This document shows, in pieces, positions 9,751 through 20,589 of a stretch of 63,595 nt of DNA (positions are counted from its first letter, which is position 1; each line of letters opens with the position of its first letter). The position numbers and the translations under genes are program-made. Source of the stretch: Zygnema cylindricum (Eukaryota; Streptophyta; Zygnematophyceae; Zygnematales; Zygnemataceae); assembly GCA_037447655.1 (NCBI GenBank), contig JBBHKE010002394.1, positions 197,780 through 261,374 of the forward strand. The letters run 5' to 3'. Under the pieces are notes generated by a model. It was not told the DNA's origin and did not search any database. It saw only the letters and a list, made by a program, of their open reading frames with translations.

Positions 9751-10110
9751 TTAGGCTCTTAAAATGTTTTAATCCTTTGCCCGATATTTTGGGCAAGCTA
9801 AAAAGTAGTTAGTTTCGATCTTTTTGTGCGGCGAATCAGCTGCGATTCCAGCAGAAAGCCACTGTGCGACGTCTTTTAGGAGTCGTATGACGACTCAGAT
9901 TGTAAGGCTAAACTTTTCTTCATATTTCAGATGTTAGGCTTTCAAAATGTTTTTAGTCTTTGCCTGATTTTTCGGGCAAGAGCAAAAGATAATTCTTTTC
10001 GTACTTTCTGTCCGGCGAACCGGCTGCGATTCCGTCGCATAATGATCGTATGATATCGCATAGTGAACGTACGGCGTCGCAGATTGTAGGGTAAACTTTT
10101 GTTCATATTC
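9751..10110 (+). repeat. Two-copy tandem duplication of about 180 bp upstream of RPL35
   Basis: Unit 1 (about 9751-9930) and unit 2 (about 9933-10110) share TTAGGCT...AAAATGTTTT, TTTGCC(C/T)GATTTT(T)GGGCAAG, CGGCGAA(T/C)C(A/G)GCTGCGATTCC, and GATTGTA(A/G)GG(C/G)TAAACTTTT with TTCATATT. The duplication sits immediately before the pyrimidine-rich RPL35 leader, so it doubles part of the promoter or shared intergenic region. Confidence 0.75.
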
Positions 10111-10114
10111 CATT

Positions 10115-10210
10115 GCAGATCTCTTTGCCTCTCCTCTTTCTGGCGGCCATAGACGACGCCTCTCTCTCTCTCTCTGACTTTCCCTCAACTGTTAGGAAAA
10201 GAAGGGCGCC
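10115..10210 (+). promoter_or_regulatory. Pyrimidine-rich leader (5' UTR) of RPL35
   Basis: CTCTTTGCCTCTCCTCTTTC followed by GGCGGCC, a (TC)n run and then GCGCCATGG. This pyrimidine-rich leader with a strong start context is typical of ribosomal-protein mRNAs. The transcription start cannot be fixed from sequence. Confidence 0.5.
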
Positions 10211-11184
10211 ATGGGTAATGCCTCTCACTCTATTCAATTTTTGTCATTATTTCTTCTTTAGTAATTAGTTACTGCTGATTAAGATGGCATTTTTTTAGAG
10301 TTACTTAGTTTAGTCCATCTTTTTGTTTTAATAAATGAAGAAGACATATTTGCTCAATGAGGTTAGAGCAATAGTGGAAAGCCCCTTGTTGTCCTCCCTT
10401 TCCTTCTAACTCTCTCCGTCTCTCTCTCTCCCGTTTCTCTTTTCTCTCCTTTCTCTTCCTCTCTCTTTCTCTCTCCTCTCTCTAAGTCTTTCCGTATTAT
10501 CTAGACTCCTCTATTCTCTCCTCTCTTCTCTCTCCCTCTCTCTTTCTTTAAAAGGAAAGGAAGTTTAAACATTGAATTGTGGCCATAAACTTAAAACCTA
10601 AAACTGTCTGGCTTTTTGATTTCAGTTCATTTTCTTTTGTTATTCTAATATCCTTTTGTGTTTTAGGTCAAAGGATGTCTTTTGTTTATTTCAAAAGAAA
10701 AGACTTTTTTGTAACGTGTATTTTATACCTTTTACTTATACAGGAGTGTATTATTCTGCAGGAAGAAAAATAATACTGAGGGCATAATTTTAGGGTTTTG
10801 AGAGGCGAAGGTCCTCTGTTAGCTTTCAGAGATTTTATGGTTAAGTGACTGAGTTAGGGTTAAGGGTTTAGTCTGATTTTGGGTTTAGGTTTATTGCCCA
10901 TATAGGGTTTAGGTTTAGTTTTGTTTCTACTGTTTTTAATTAAAAAATTTATATATTTACTAAGCTCTTTAACTAAAATCTGAAATTCTAACTAGTGTGT
11001 CTAATTTCTTTATAATATGTTTAAATTTCCACTAATATGCCTATAGCTTAACCAATATGTTCAAATGTTTACTATCTTTAATTTTGTACCAATATGCTCA
11101 AACGTTGTGTACCGGATATGCCTGGCAGCCAAAATCAAGGTGCATGAGCTCCGCACAAAGAGCAAAAGTGAACTGCTCAATCAG
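10211..11184 (+). CDS. RPL35: 60S ribosomal protein L35 (uL29), 5' part only
   Basis: Coding exon 1 is just ATGG (10211-10214), followed by GTAATG. Intron 1 is 10215-11128 and ends CCTGGCAG. Exon 2 (11129-11184) completes the second codon (GCC) and encodes AKIKVHELRTKSKSELLNQ, the highly conserved N-terminus of eukaryotic L35, a cytosolic ribosomal protein near the peptide exit. The exon ends CAG|GTATTT. An intron right after the start codon is common in ribosomal-protein genes and explains why no long frame is visible. The rest of the protein (about 100 residues, including the KVTGGAP motif) was not found anywhere downstream; a purine tract and then repeat X follow within 700 bp. Either the downstream exons lie beyond this window behind a giant repeat-filled intron, or this is a truncated copy. 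Confidence 0.8.
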
Positions 11185-11500
11185 GTATTTACACTAAATG
11201 ACAAAAACTACTTTCTCTGTTGTTTTTTTTTCTTCCTTTCAATCCCTGTTTCGCATAAATCAGGTTTCCACACGAAAGATAAAAGTCAAAAGTTATATTC
11301 TGTTGCATCTCTCTCTTCTCCCAGCCAATCCTTGTTTTCACATTCTCAATTATTAACTTTCTAGTCGTTTTTTGTCTTGTTTTGCCCCCTTATTCATGGA
11401 TCTAATCCCAAACAACTCAAAAACAAAACAATCAGAACAACTCAAAATTCGCTTAAATTTCCCCAAAAAATCCCCAAAAAAAAACCCCACACCAAATTCC
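11185..11500. other. Sequence after RPL35 exon 2
   Basis: T-rich sequence consistent with an intron. No segment encodes the expected next part of L35 (LKELK...KVTGG) in any frame I could read. Confidence 0.4.
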
Positions 11501-11865
11501 CCCCCCAACCACCTCACCTTCCCCCACGCCTCTCCCCTTCTCCTTCACCTCACACCCACAAGGCGCCAAAACCCTCCGTACCCGTCCCCGCACACGCCCT
11601 CCCAAACTCCTCAACTGTCCCCCGGGCGTGCGACACCCTGTCACATGCACCTCCGCCCCCTCCCTAAACCTCCTCCTGCTATAAACCCCCTCCCTCCTCA
11701 GCCACCAACGGAACTGGTCCCATGGAACGCAATAATTGCACGTGGACCAATCCAAACAGTTTACGGAGTCGAGGGACATCGATCCGCGAGTCTTTGAGAT
11801 CAACGGTGGAGATTTGGGGGGGGGAGGAGAAGGACCAGGGGTGGCAGATGACAGTGACAGACATG
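11501..11865. promoter_or_regulatory. GC-richer promoter-like block
   Basis: Contrasts with its AT-rich surroundings. It carries a TATA-like CTATAAACC near 11678, a CACGTG G-box near 11739 next to GGACCAATCC, and AGATCAACGGTGGAGAT near 11797, all reminiscent of plant promoters. Open frames on both strands have no recognisable domain. Which gene it served is unknown; the next 550 bp is purine microsatellite. Confidence 0.3.
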
Positions 11866-12421
11866 GTGGGGGGGGGGAGGGAGAGGGAGGGAGAGGGGGG
11901 GGGGGGTGGGGGGGGGGGAGGGGAGGGGGGAGGGAGGGAGGGAGGGAGGGAGGGAGGGAGGGAGGGAGGGAGGGAGGGAGGGAGGGAGGGGGGGGGGAGG
12001 GGGGAGGGGGGAGGGGGGGGGGAGGGAGGGAGGGAGGGAGGGAGGAGGGAGGGAGGGAGGGAGGGAGGGAGGGAGGGAGGGAGGGAGGGAGGGAGGGAGG
12101 GAGGGAGGGAGGGGAGGGAGGGAGGGAGGGAGGGAGGGAGGGAGGGAGGGAGGGAGGGAGGGAGGGAGGGAGGGCGGGAGGGAGGGAGGGAGGGAGGGAG
12201 GGAGGGAGGGAAGGAGGGAGGGAGGGAGGGAGGGAGGGAGGGAGGGGGAGGGAGAGGGATGGAGAGGGAGAGGGAGAGGGAGAGGGAGAGGAGAGGGAGA
12301 GGGAGAGGAGAGGGAGAGGGAGAGGGAGAGGGAGAGGGAGAGGGAGAGGGAGAGGGAGAGGGAGAGGGAGAGGGAGAGGGAGAGGGAGAGGGAGAGGGAG
12401 AGGGAGAGGGAGAGGGAGAGG
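11866..12421 (+). repeat. 550-bp GGGA/GGGAGA purine tract
   Basis: (GGGA)n from about 11936 to 12245, preceded by G-rich sequence, changing to (GGGAGA)n at 12250-12421. The tract is entirely purine on the plus strand with very few exceptions. Frames through it give Gly/Arg/Glu repeats and are not genes. It abuts the left side of repeat X copy 1, and copy 2 also begins with a G-rich tract, so the microsatellite may have grown from the element's own end. Confidence 0.9.
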
Positions 12422-13596
12422 GGGAATTTTCTTTAAAAAAAAAATTCCCTCCCTTGTTCCAGTATGTTTGTTTATTTCCCTTAACTTAATTAATAGATTT
12501 TCATTTCTATTTTTAACTTTCTATCTTTTGGCTGCCGGAAAAGTGGTTTCATTTTTCTCTCTTGTTTGTCTGTTTTTTTTTTTTGTTTTTTGTTTTTCCT
12601 TAAAACTCTTTTCTTTCGTTTGACGTTTTGACGTCTCCTTTTTCTTTTTTCTTCTTTATTTTCAGTAGTACGGTCGAGGATATTCCTCAGATTACGACGA
12701 AAAAGGAGTATATTTTGTCTTTTTCGTTAACAGAGAAAAACAAAAGAGCATCTCGCGCGGAATTTTCCGAGTACGCCACAATGCGCTCGGAAATACTTTT
12801 GTCGTTTTGTGGTTCGGACGATGCGAATCGGAAATGATAACGGTATATTTAGTACGGTTTGTTGTCGTTTTGTGGGGGATTTTAGTACGACGTCTACGGC
12901 TTGAAATTTACGACGCCATTTTTATTGATGACGGTACGGTATAGATGACGTCATCAATCCGGAATTTCCGGCGGCTTTTCGAGAAGTGAATGGACAAAAG
13001 GATAACACTTGTATAGTTTCCTCTTTTTTAGTGCGATCTTATTCACATACTTTAAATATATATATAATTAAATACGTACTAAATTACAGCATTTTATCTG
13101 ATTTATTTCTTTATCCACACTATAAATTGTTCTATTATTCTCTTTTTACGGAAAGAAATTTATTGGTGTTTTATTGACTCCTTGTTATATTATTTAAACT
13201 AAATTATCACCACACTATTTTAGAATTTTAAAAATATTTAATATCCGGAAGGAAAGGTTTTGTGTATATTTTGTTTTTAGTTCGAAACGTAATGATTATT
13301 TTATTTGAATTTCGTATTTTTTACACTTTCATACAGTGCCAAATTCTCGTCACATCATGTCGAACCCTTGCTTTGAAGTTGACACGTGTCTTTATTCCGA
13401 CACGTGTCAAACTTGACACGTGTATGGACAAAAATTTCCTCCTGAAGCGTGGTCTTGTGGACCTTAAAATTTTTGACATTTTTGTCGTCCTGTTCTGTTT
13501 TTTCGGCAAATGATGACGTCATAGTGCTCCGGATTCTGGTTCAAATCATAGTTCAAAAGTAGGCGTTTCTATTGTAGGTCTTTTGTCGGTGCCTTC

Positions 13597-13779
13597 ATCG
13601 TAAGTTGTGTTATGGGCTTTTCATGTGATCGTCTTAAGTCGCTACTTTGATCAGCGACCGTCCGATCGCCCAGATCTGACGATATTCCTATCGTAAGTTG
13701 TGTTATAGGCTTTTCATGTGATCTTCTTACATCGCTACTTTGATCAGCGACCGTCCGATCTTCCAAATCTGACGGTGTA
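13597..13779 (+). repeat. 93-bp unit duplicated in tandem inside repeat X copy 1
   Basis: Two near-identical units starting ATCGTAAGTTGTGTTAT, each containing GCTACTTTGATCAGCGACCG. The corresponding part of copy 2 lacks them, so the sequence is an insertion or amplification specific to copy 1. Confidence 0.8.
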
Positions 13780-14701
13780 AATTAAAAAATTTGGTCCGAA
13801 TGTTTTAATTGGTCCGAATAGGTCCGAATACAATATGGGTCTTAAGGTCATATTGTATGTTTTTCATACAATAGGCATATTGTATGGGCCTACTTTCACC
13901 TACTTTTTAACTATGGTTTTTTGTATTCACAAAGCCGACGTTTCAAGCTGTCCTGATGATGACGTGTATAGGATTCGAAGGGGTGAAAATAGCAAAAAAA
14001 AGGAGGCGAAAATAGCTCTCCCCCTTATTGTAGACATCGAATAGACGGCCGCCACGTGTATATGCCTAGTGAACATACGAGGAATCGCAGAACCTTTAGA
14101 AATTAGAACAGTGCTCTCTATTTTTGTTTTTTTTTACTTTCTTCGTTCCTATTTTTTGTCTTTTTGTGATGATCTGACCTCTCCTAACCTCAACCTGTTT
14201 TGTTTGTAATTTGTTGTGATAGGGTCAACTTGTGGAAACCAGCCACCGACATCTGCCTTGACCACATTTTGTCGTATATGCTGAAACCCTAGAAACAAAA
14301 TCGCTCGTGGATTATTTTGCGAATACTATCGCGTGATTCGCCAGAAAATGCGCAAAATTCTGCGTACTTTGTCGTCATCTGCGCCTCATTCGCTGACAAA
14401 TGACATTTAGAAGAGACCTAAACCGAAATAACGACAAAACGTAATGGCGCAATTGTTTTGTACTTCTGTTAAATTGTTTTGTCAGGATGGTAAAGTACAG
14501 ATCGTAACCGTCCATCGTCATTCGCAAATTTTTGACATTATGCGGATGGAAGCCACACCTACGTGTCACTTTTTCAATGGGGAATCTCGAACCGTCGATG
14601 AGAATCGTTTTGGAAGTTTGCCGATTTTAATTTTTGATGCGAAACAGTTTCAAAATTTATATGTTATACACTCTCTACAGTACAGTATGTACAGTACAGT
14701 A

Positions 14702-14923
14702 CACCGTGTCTCGCTATTAGTATTGATACATTTCGCCCACCTAAAACATCTTTTCTTCGTACACACTTGTCCTATTTTCAGTTTGAGATAGCCCATCGGA
14801 AGCTGAGAACCTTACCTTTCGATCGCTACCGTCAGATCCACAATCCGACATGTGTGAAGAGAGAAAAGATGTTTTAAGCGACGAAAAAAACATGAACACT
14901 AATAGCGATACACTCACTACTGT
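14702..14923. mobile_element. TA-flanked hairpin MITE, copy 2
   Basis: Left end CACCGTGTCTCGCTATTAG preceded by TA; the right half is its inverted partner ending near ACACTAATAGCGATACA with a decayed terminus. The interior has the inverted ACATCTTTTCTTCGTACACA/GAGAAAAGATGTTTTAAGCG pair. Inserted in repeat X. Confidence 0.75.
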
Positions 14924-15528
14924 ATCGTACAAATAATGGTCCGTACATGATGACGACCGACGAGTTTGTACATAAACCGACAAAATGTATATTCGGAAGA
15001 CTGTAGTCTCGTTTTTCAGCGCAGCAATTTTATTGGTCGAATCTGGACTCTTAGCTGGAACCACATCGACATTGACATTTTTTTGTCGTTTTTTGTTGAC
15101 GCGCTAAAAAACTGTAACTGCTTTAAGGTTACGAGCAGTCTCGTCTGCAAAATTAAAACCTAAACGACAAAACGTTCGAGACCTGATTTTGTCGCGACGC
15201 CAGCGAAATCTGTTTACAAATCAAGCTACGGTACCGCTTTCGTTAGTACCACCCATTTGGAGCTGACACGTGGAGAATTTGGTAAATCCTTTATTCATTT
15301 GAGCCCCCAAGTGGCGGGTAATCTTAGGAGCTGATTTTGGCATTAGTACTGTGGCTTTCTACACTCGTGCTGCATGTTTTCTATTTTATTACGCATTGAA
15401 ATCGTGCAATACGGAATCTTAAATAAATAAGGGAATTGATCATGGCAGCGTTTTGGTTGCGCACAGTCACTTACGTCATTTTTGTCAAAAATTGGACGTT
15501 TGAAGTACACATTGGTACAAGTAAAGTA

Positions 15529-16433
15529 CACCGCGAATCGTTATTACTGTAGTGTTGGGTATCGAGGACCTTTTGCCGAAATTCGATATATATCGAAATT
15601 CAGGTACCCGATAATCGATATATCGCTTCGATATATCGAAAACCAAATTATCGCAATGTATCGCCGATATATCGAGGCATAATTATTTTTTTTCCGATAT
15701 TTTTTTCTAAACCCCCATCCCCCTACCCAGAGTACGTAGTATATCCGTCGATTTTAGACTATGGTGTACGGACACCCAGTTTTTGCGATATATATCGCCA
15801 TAATTTATGTTGGTCCCAGTACGATATATCGAGGAATCTCCTCGATCGATATTCGATATATCGAATGTCGAAATTATCGCGATATGAATTTACCCGATAC
15901 CCAACACTAGTTATTAGTGTCAAAGTTTAAATAGTGTTGAAGAAAATTTACCGTAATCGATGTTAATTAAGAATTTGATTTTTTTTTTTAAGTTGTATTC
16001 TAATTTCGGCATTATGCTAATTTGGGAACAGCAAAAATGAAATATTCGTCGTACGATTATATACATTAATAAATGTATCCGTACAAAATATTAGAAATCG
16101 TACGCCGTCGTGAAATTTAAATATCCGTAGATGTCCAGACTAGTTTATATGTCAGACTAATCCCGTTTTTGAGCGCACGTTCCTATGCGTGCGCATATAA
16201 TTTAATTCATTTTGTGTAAATTTTTTACTTGAAAAGATACATCTATGTACGGTCTGACATTGACCGTACACCACACTATTTATATTTTATTATACTTTCG
16301 GTCTTTACGGAATTTTGTACGGTACCTTAATTAACGTCAAGGAAAAATTAAAATCATGTATCCTATTTGAAAAAAAAATCAAAATTTTAAGAACCCAAAT
16401 TAGTGACTTTGACACTAATAACGATGCGCGGTG
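15529..16433. mobile_element. TA-flanked element (545-bp type), split by a hAT-like insertion
   Basis: Ends CACCGCGAATCGTTATTA and TAATAACGATGCGCGGTG with TA on both sides. Removing the 360-bp hAT-like element at 15550-15909 leaves about 545 bp that matches the intact copy at 24555-25090 along its length (AAATAGTGTTGAAGAAAATT, GGGAACAGCAAAAATG, GTACGCCGTCGTGAA). Non-coding. Confidence 0.85.
15550..15909. mobile_element. hAT-like MITE hA1
   Basis: Starts TAGTGTTGGGTATCG and ends CGATACCCAACACTA, a perfect 15-bp inverted terminus of the form usual for hAT elements. It is flanked by GTTATTACTG and GTTATTAGTG, a near-identical direct repeat consistent with a target duplication. The interior is crowded with CGATATATCG palindromes. 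It lies inside the TA-flanked element at 15529-16433. Confidence 0.85.
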
Positions 16434-16503
16434 TACCGTTTGAGTCTAAATTTGACGGTCACTCGTTACGACAGCTTTGACTTTCAAAATATTTTTCAAC
16501 CGG

Positions 16504-16746
16504 TTAAACTTCTTCCATGGCAATTATTTTCCCTTCACCTTCCGTTGCACCTGAACTATGGTTGGTTTTCTGGGAATAGCCAGATGAATCTCCATAGTGA
16601 GCTCCACCGAAGCCCGGTGGCGAACACCTCACTCGTCCCGAAACAATTCCCCATAAGTGCTTTTCGAAAAGCAATCCCTCCATCATAAATCCCCAATAAG
16701 TGAAGTCTTTTACATCAAACATAGGTACCCTAGATGGTGAGCCCAT
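16504..16746 (-). pseudogene. Copia gag N-terminal fragment (element C1)
   Basis: 80-codon minus-strand frame starting ATG at 16746 with SRVPMFDVKDFTYWGFMMEG and LWGIVSG, the start of a UBN2-type Copia gag. It is cut off at about 16504 where repeat X sequence begins. The ATG lies only about four bases after the upstream LTR end (about 16751). Confidence 0.75.
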
Positions 16747-16750
16747 AATT

Positions 16751-17951
16751 TAAATTATATGGGTCCATTCCCCCACAGAATTCGCATATCCAAATAAGCT
16801 TATCTAGTTAGTGCCAACTCCAAGTCGATGCAAACCCAAATGATTGACCCCTTGACAATCAGAACCCCAATACAACTTCACCCCAATGAAATAAGACTTT
16901 GTGTGTGTTCAGTCCAACCACAAAATGCATAGCTAGAATATGAGTTTTGGACACATTCACCCACTTTTACTTTCCCTTAGAAAAATAGCCACCTTGGACA
17001 GCAAAGACTCTAACCAACTACACTCTTGTGAAGCTAAGACTCATGTGAGTCTACATCGAATTTGCTCCCCTGGGCAGTAAGTTATGAGTGGTCAAAGATG
17101 ACCTTTTGTACAGGAGCTCTCTCGGAGAGAGGTGCTACCTACTAAATTTTGTAAGTCCTATCTCTCTCTAAAACTCTATCTACTGACGTACAGTACGAAT
17201 CACAATACTGTGTTGTACAGAAAAGTACACGTGTCAATGTACTTTTTGTACGGCCATCGTACGACATGGCCAAAAAGTCGACACATGCCATATCCGGATT
17301 TGTTCCCATAATATTTTGAGTTGCCGCAATCCAATGTGATTGTGCCACGTGTCATTTGACGTGGCGATAACGAAACCGCCAAAACGCCCATTGTGCGATC
17401 TCGGCATCTATCGCGGCTGTTCGATCAAGATCGGCTGTTAAATCGAGCCGTCAAAAATGAATGCGCGGTATTTATTTCGTTGTCGAAACAAATGCGCGGT
17501 ATTCATTTAGTGAAGTACCGTACGCTGTAGATACATTTAAACTATGTCTATGTTACATGTCTGTTCGCGCCGTTAAATGAATATATGTAATAGTACGTCT
17601 TTAACTATTTAATAAATCCTATATATCTCAACATTGATCCTAGTCTATAAGATACGGCTTACGGCTACGGTTGATTTGACGGACGTTAGGTACCACGATC
17701 GAATCTTGGGTCCGTCAAATCCCTTTTGGTAAATCTACCTAGATTCTTCTACTTGTCTCTCTAGACAGCTTTGGCAGCTATGACTCTAGCTCCCTCTCTA
17801 GCCTTCAGTGACTACGATAAGTGTGGGGGTTAGAGAGAGGAGTTAGAGGCAGACTGCCTCCGCTTCTTTTCTATTTCACCCTAGAAAAATATCCTAAGAA
17901 AAACATTATTATCTACACAATATAGACCTAGAAATTACACATATTTTAACA
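16751..17951 (-). mobile_element. Copia 5' LTR, element C1 (minus orientation)
   Basis: Read on the minus strand it starts TGTTAAAATATGTG at 17951 and runs to about 16751, just ahead of the gag ATG. Much of it aligns with the LTR at 44171-45989 (AAACCCAAATGATT, CCCTTGACAATCA, GAAATAAGACTTTGTGTGTG). It contains the tRNA-arm-like hairpin at 17673-17721. Its outer edge cuts into a plus-strand Copia integrase. Confidence 0.75.
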
Positions 17952-18503
17952 GTTGTGTCCATGACAAGATCCCTTGTTTACCCTTTCATTCCTGTTCCTC
18001 TCGCTCTTTGGCTCCCCTTAATCTCATTTATAGTGATGTTTGCGGTCCCATTCCCATTACAAGTCTTAATGGTGCCATATACATTCTCAATTTTATCGAT
18101 GAATTTTCTTGTTTTACATACATTTATTTTATGCGACATAAGTCCGAAGTGTTTACTCATTTTCAACATTTCTAAACGCTTGTGGAAAATCAGTTGTTAT
18201 CTCGCATCAAAACCATACGCACGGATAATGTGGGGGAATTTGTCTCCAATGCTTTTTCTCAATTTTTACCATCGCATGAAATTGTTTACCACACGTATTC
18301 CCCTTACACTCCACAACAAAATTGTGATGTTGAGTGCTTAGACCACACTCTCATTGATATGGTTGGGTGTCTCTTCCATTTTGCTTCCTTTACCATCAAA
18401 TTTTTGGGCAAAAGCTTTACGAACATTCTCTTATTTACGCAATCGCTACCCAACCTCGTCTCTTTCTAACAATACCGCTTTTTAGGCGTGTTCTGGTCAT
18501 TTA
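17952..18503 (+). pseudogene. Copia integrase fragment (element P1, left part)
   Basis: Frameshifted plus-strand integrase. IYSDVCGPI and FIDEFSCFTYIYF are readable near 18025-18125, then KTIRTDNVGEFVSNAFSQF and YSPYTPQQN at 18200-18320, all core features of Copia integrase (D...D...E). Interrupted at 18503 by a solo LTR and resuming at 19563. The part upstream of 17952 is missing because LTR C1 abuts it. Confidence 0.8.
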
Positions 18504-19562
18504 TGTAGAAATTAATGGTTCTTTTAGTATTTTCTAGGTCTAAAATGAATTGCAAAAAAGAAGCCGAGGCAGTCTGCCTCTAACTCCTATTTTCAACTCC
18601 CACACTTGTCGCAGTCATTAAAGGTTGAAGAGGGAGCAAGAGCCATGGCTGCTTCTGTTGTCCAGAAATGTCCCGAGTGAGTCAGCGGTAGTTTTTAGTA
18701 GGTTAACTAAAAGGATACTTGACAGACCCAGGATTTGATCTTGGTACCTGTCATCTGTCAATTTAGGCGGTAGCAGTTAGCTTTATCCTACAAGCCTAAG
18801 ACCAATGATATATATATAAGGTTTGACAAATATTTAAATAGTTAGACGTGAACTAATTCATTTAACGGAAACTATATACGTTATGCATAGATACAATTTT
18901 GTAAAATACGGAGTACGGTACGGTTCGAAAACGGATACTGCGCATTTTAGTATCGATATCGAAACAAATATCGCTTAAGTATTTATGACGGCTACGATTA
19001 AAACCCGGTTTTGATCAGACGGCCGCGAAGGATGTCGAGATCGTGAAATAGGATTTTGGCGGTTTGCGGTCACAGCCACATCGATTGACACGTCGCACAA
19101 CCACATTGGATTACGACATCTCCAAGGATAACAAGAACTAATCTAAATATCACATGTGTTGACTTGTTAGCCATGTCATACAATGGCCATACAGAAAGTA
19201 CAACGACACGTGTACCTTTCTGTACAACACACTATTATGATTGGTGTCGTAGTTCAGTAGATAGAGTTTTAGAAAGAGATAGGACCTAGGAAAATTTGGT
19301 AGTTATGACCCTCTCTGCGAGAGAGCTTATGTACAAATGGTCAACTTTGACCCTCCATAACTTATTGCTCAGGGGAGCAAATTCAGAGATTCTTTTTGTT
19401 ATCGACTCAGAGGGGTCTTCCTTTCACAAGGGTAAAGATGGTCAGAGTTTTTGTCTACCAAGGTGGCAGTTATTTTTGTTGAAACATAAAGGGGTCAAGG
19501 TTATCCTAGAGGCTTCGTGTGAGATGTTAACTTTGAGGACCTATGGAGGTCTCTGAGTTACA
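18504..19562 (+). mobile_element. Solo Copia LTR, family B
   Basis: 1,059 bp from TGTAGAAATTAATGG to GAGTTACA, inserted in Copia integrase P1. Flanks are ATTTA (18499-18503) and ATTAA (19563-19567), an imperfect 5-bp target duplication; the reading frame of P1 resumes across the insertion. It is the same family as the LTR at 28245-29298 (inverted). Hairpin with TTGACAGA/TCTGTCAA at about 18719-18761. No internal region, so it arose by LTR-LTR recombination. Confidence 0.85.
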
Positions 19563-20112
19563 ATTAACCGGATGTCTCTCACTTACGCATATTTGGTTGG
19601 GAAGTGTATTATAAAATCCTTCCCCTTTCTCATAGAAAATTAGGTGCTTCTACCATGGGCGGAATATTTGTGAGCTATTCCCCTAATTCAAAAGCCTGTC
19701 GCTTATGGTGTCCCACTTCACGTTGTATTGTCACCACTCATGACGTTGCTTTTCATGAAAACTCCGCTCGTATGTACGCTTGTTCATGATTTTCCTCTCA
19801 CTCGTTTACCTAGTTTATTCCCTCCTCACGAAACTATCTCAACTAATTCTATTACAACCTTGCCTACACCCTCTTTAACACCTTCCCCGTCTACGCCCTT
19901 TTTAGTCCCTCAGATATCTCCCATTCCCTCATGTGTTTCCTCTTTTTCAGATTTTGTTCCTTCCTCAAATTTCACCGATTTGTCCCATCTGGTACAATCC
20001 GCGATTTCTGACGGCCTCCAACCTGCGCTACAGTATGCAACCAATGACGCTTCGGTCCTTAAAACGAAAAATCTACTTCCACAATTCTTTGAAAGTTTTG
20101 TCGCCGCTATGA

Positions 20113-20114
<2 letters not shown>
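19563..20114 (+). pseudogene. Copia integrase C-terminus and linker (element P1, right part)
   Basis: Begins PDVSHLRIFGW and continues KLGASTMGGIFVSYSPNSKA with RLWCPTSR, the conserved segment after the Copia integrase core. A Pro/Ser/Thr-rich linker (about 19800-20100) of the kind that precedes reverse transcriptase follows after a frame change. Stops at the G-run where repeat X copy 2 starts. Confidence 0.8.
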
Positions 20115-20153
<39 letters not shown>

Positions 20154-20220
20154 GGTGGAGGGAGGGAGGGAGGGAGGGAGGGGGAGAGGGAGGGAGGGTT
20201 GGAGGAGGAGAAGGAGGGAG
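20115..20220 (+). repeat. 38-base G homopolymer and GGGA tract
   Basis: Unbroken G38 at 20115-20152, then GGAGGTGGAGGG and a short (GGGA)n run. Located at the junction between Copia P1 and repeat X copy 2, as the purine tract at 11866-12421 is for copy 1. Confidence 0.85.
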
Positions 20221-20589
20221 AGGGAAATTTTTCTTTGAAAAATAATTCCCTTTCTTCTTCCAGTATGTTTACTTCTCTCCGTTATTGTCATTTTTATGAT
20301 ACATTTTTTTTTGAACTTTTTATCTTCCGGTTGCCGGTTCGGAGAGGAAGAGTGGATTCATGTTTCTCTTTTCTTTTTCAGTTTTTTATTTTGTTTTTCT
20401 TTTAATCTCTTTTCTTTTGTTTAACATTTGACGTTTTCTTTTTCTTTTTTCTTCTTTGTTTGTCGTGGTACGGTTGGGGATTTTCCTCACATATCGACAA
20501 AAGAGGAGTGTTTTTTGTCGTTTTGGTCAACTGAAACTTACGAAAAAGAAAAGAGTATCTCGCACGAAATTTCCCCAGTATGCCACAAT

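Larger units (their letters stand above)
12426..16500 (+). mobile_element. Repeat X, copy 1 (unclassified, non-coding)
   Basis: Homologous in the same orientation to the disrupted copy at 20220-28244. Shared landmarks include AATTCCCTCCCTTGTTCCAG-like sequence at the left, GCATCTCGCGCGGAATTTTC, TTTGTCGTTTTGTGG, a cluster of ACACGTGT motifs (13380-13425), TGATGACGTCAT, GTATTCACAAAGCCGA, CATTTTGTCGTATATGCTGA, GACAAATGACATTTAGA, and TTAGCTGGAACCACATC. No frame encodes a recognisable transposase or polymerase. Insertions into it: hairpin MITE at 14702-14923 and TA-flanked element at 15529-16433. The right limit near 16500 is where Copia sequence starts. Its class is unknown; it might be a very large non-autonomous DNA transposon. 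Confidence 0.6.

Noticed and set aside
11722-12623. Three overlapping frames encoding Gly/Arg/Glu repeats
   Set aside because: Produced by the GGGA/GGGAGA microsatellite in all three frames; no start context or domain.
11185-14500. Search for the third exon of RPL35
   Set aside because: No segment encoding LKELK or KVTGGAP-like sequence could be read in any frame; reported as missing, not assigned.
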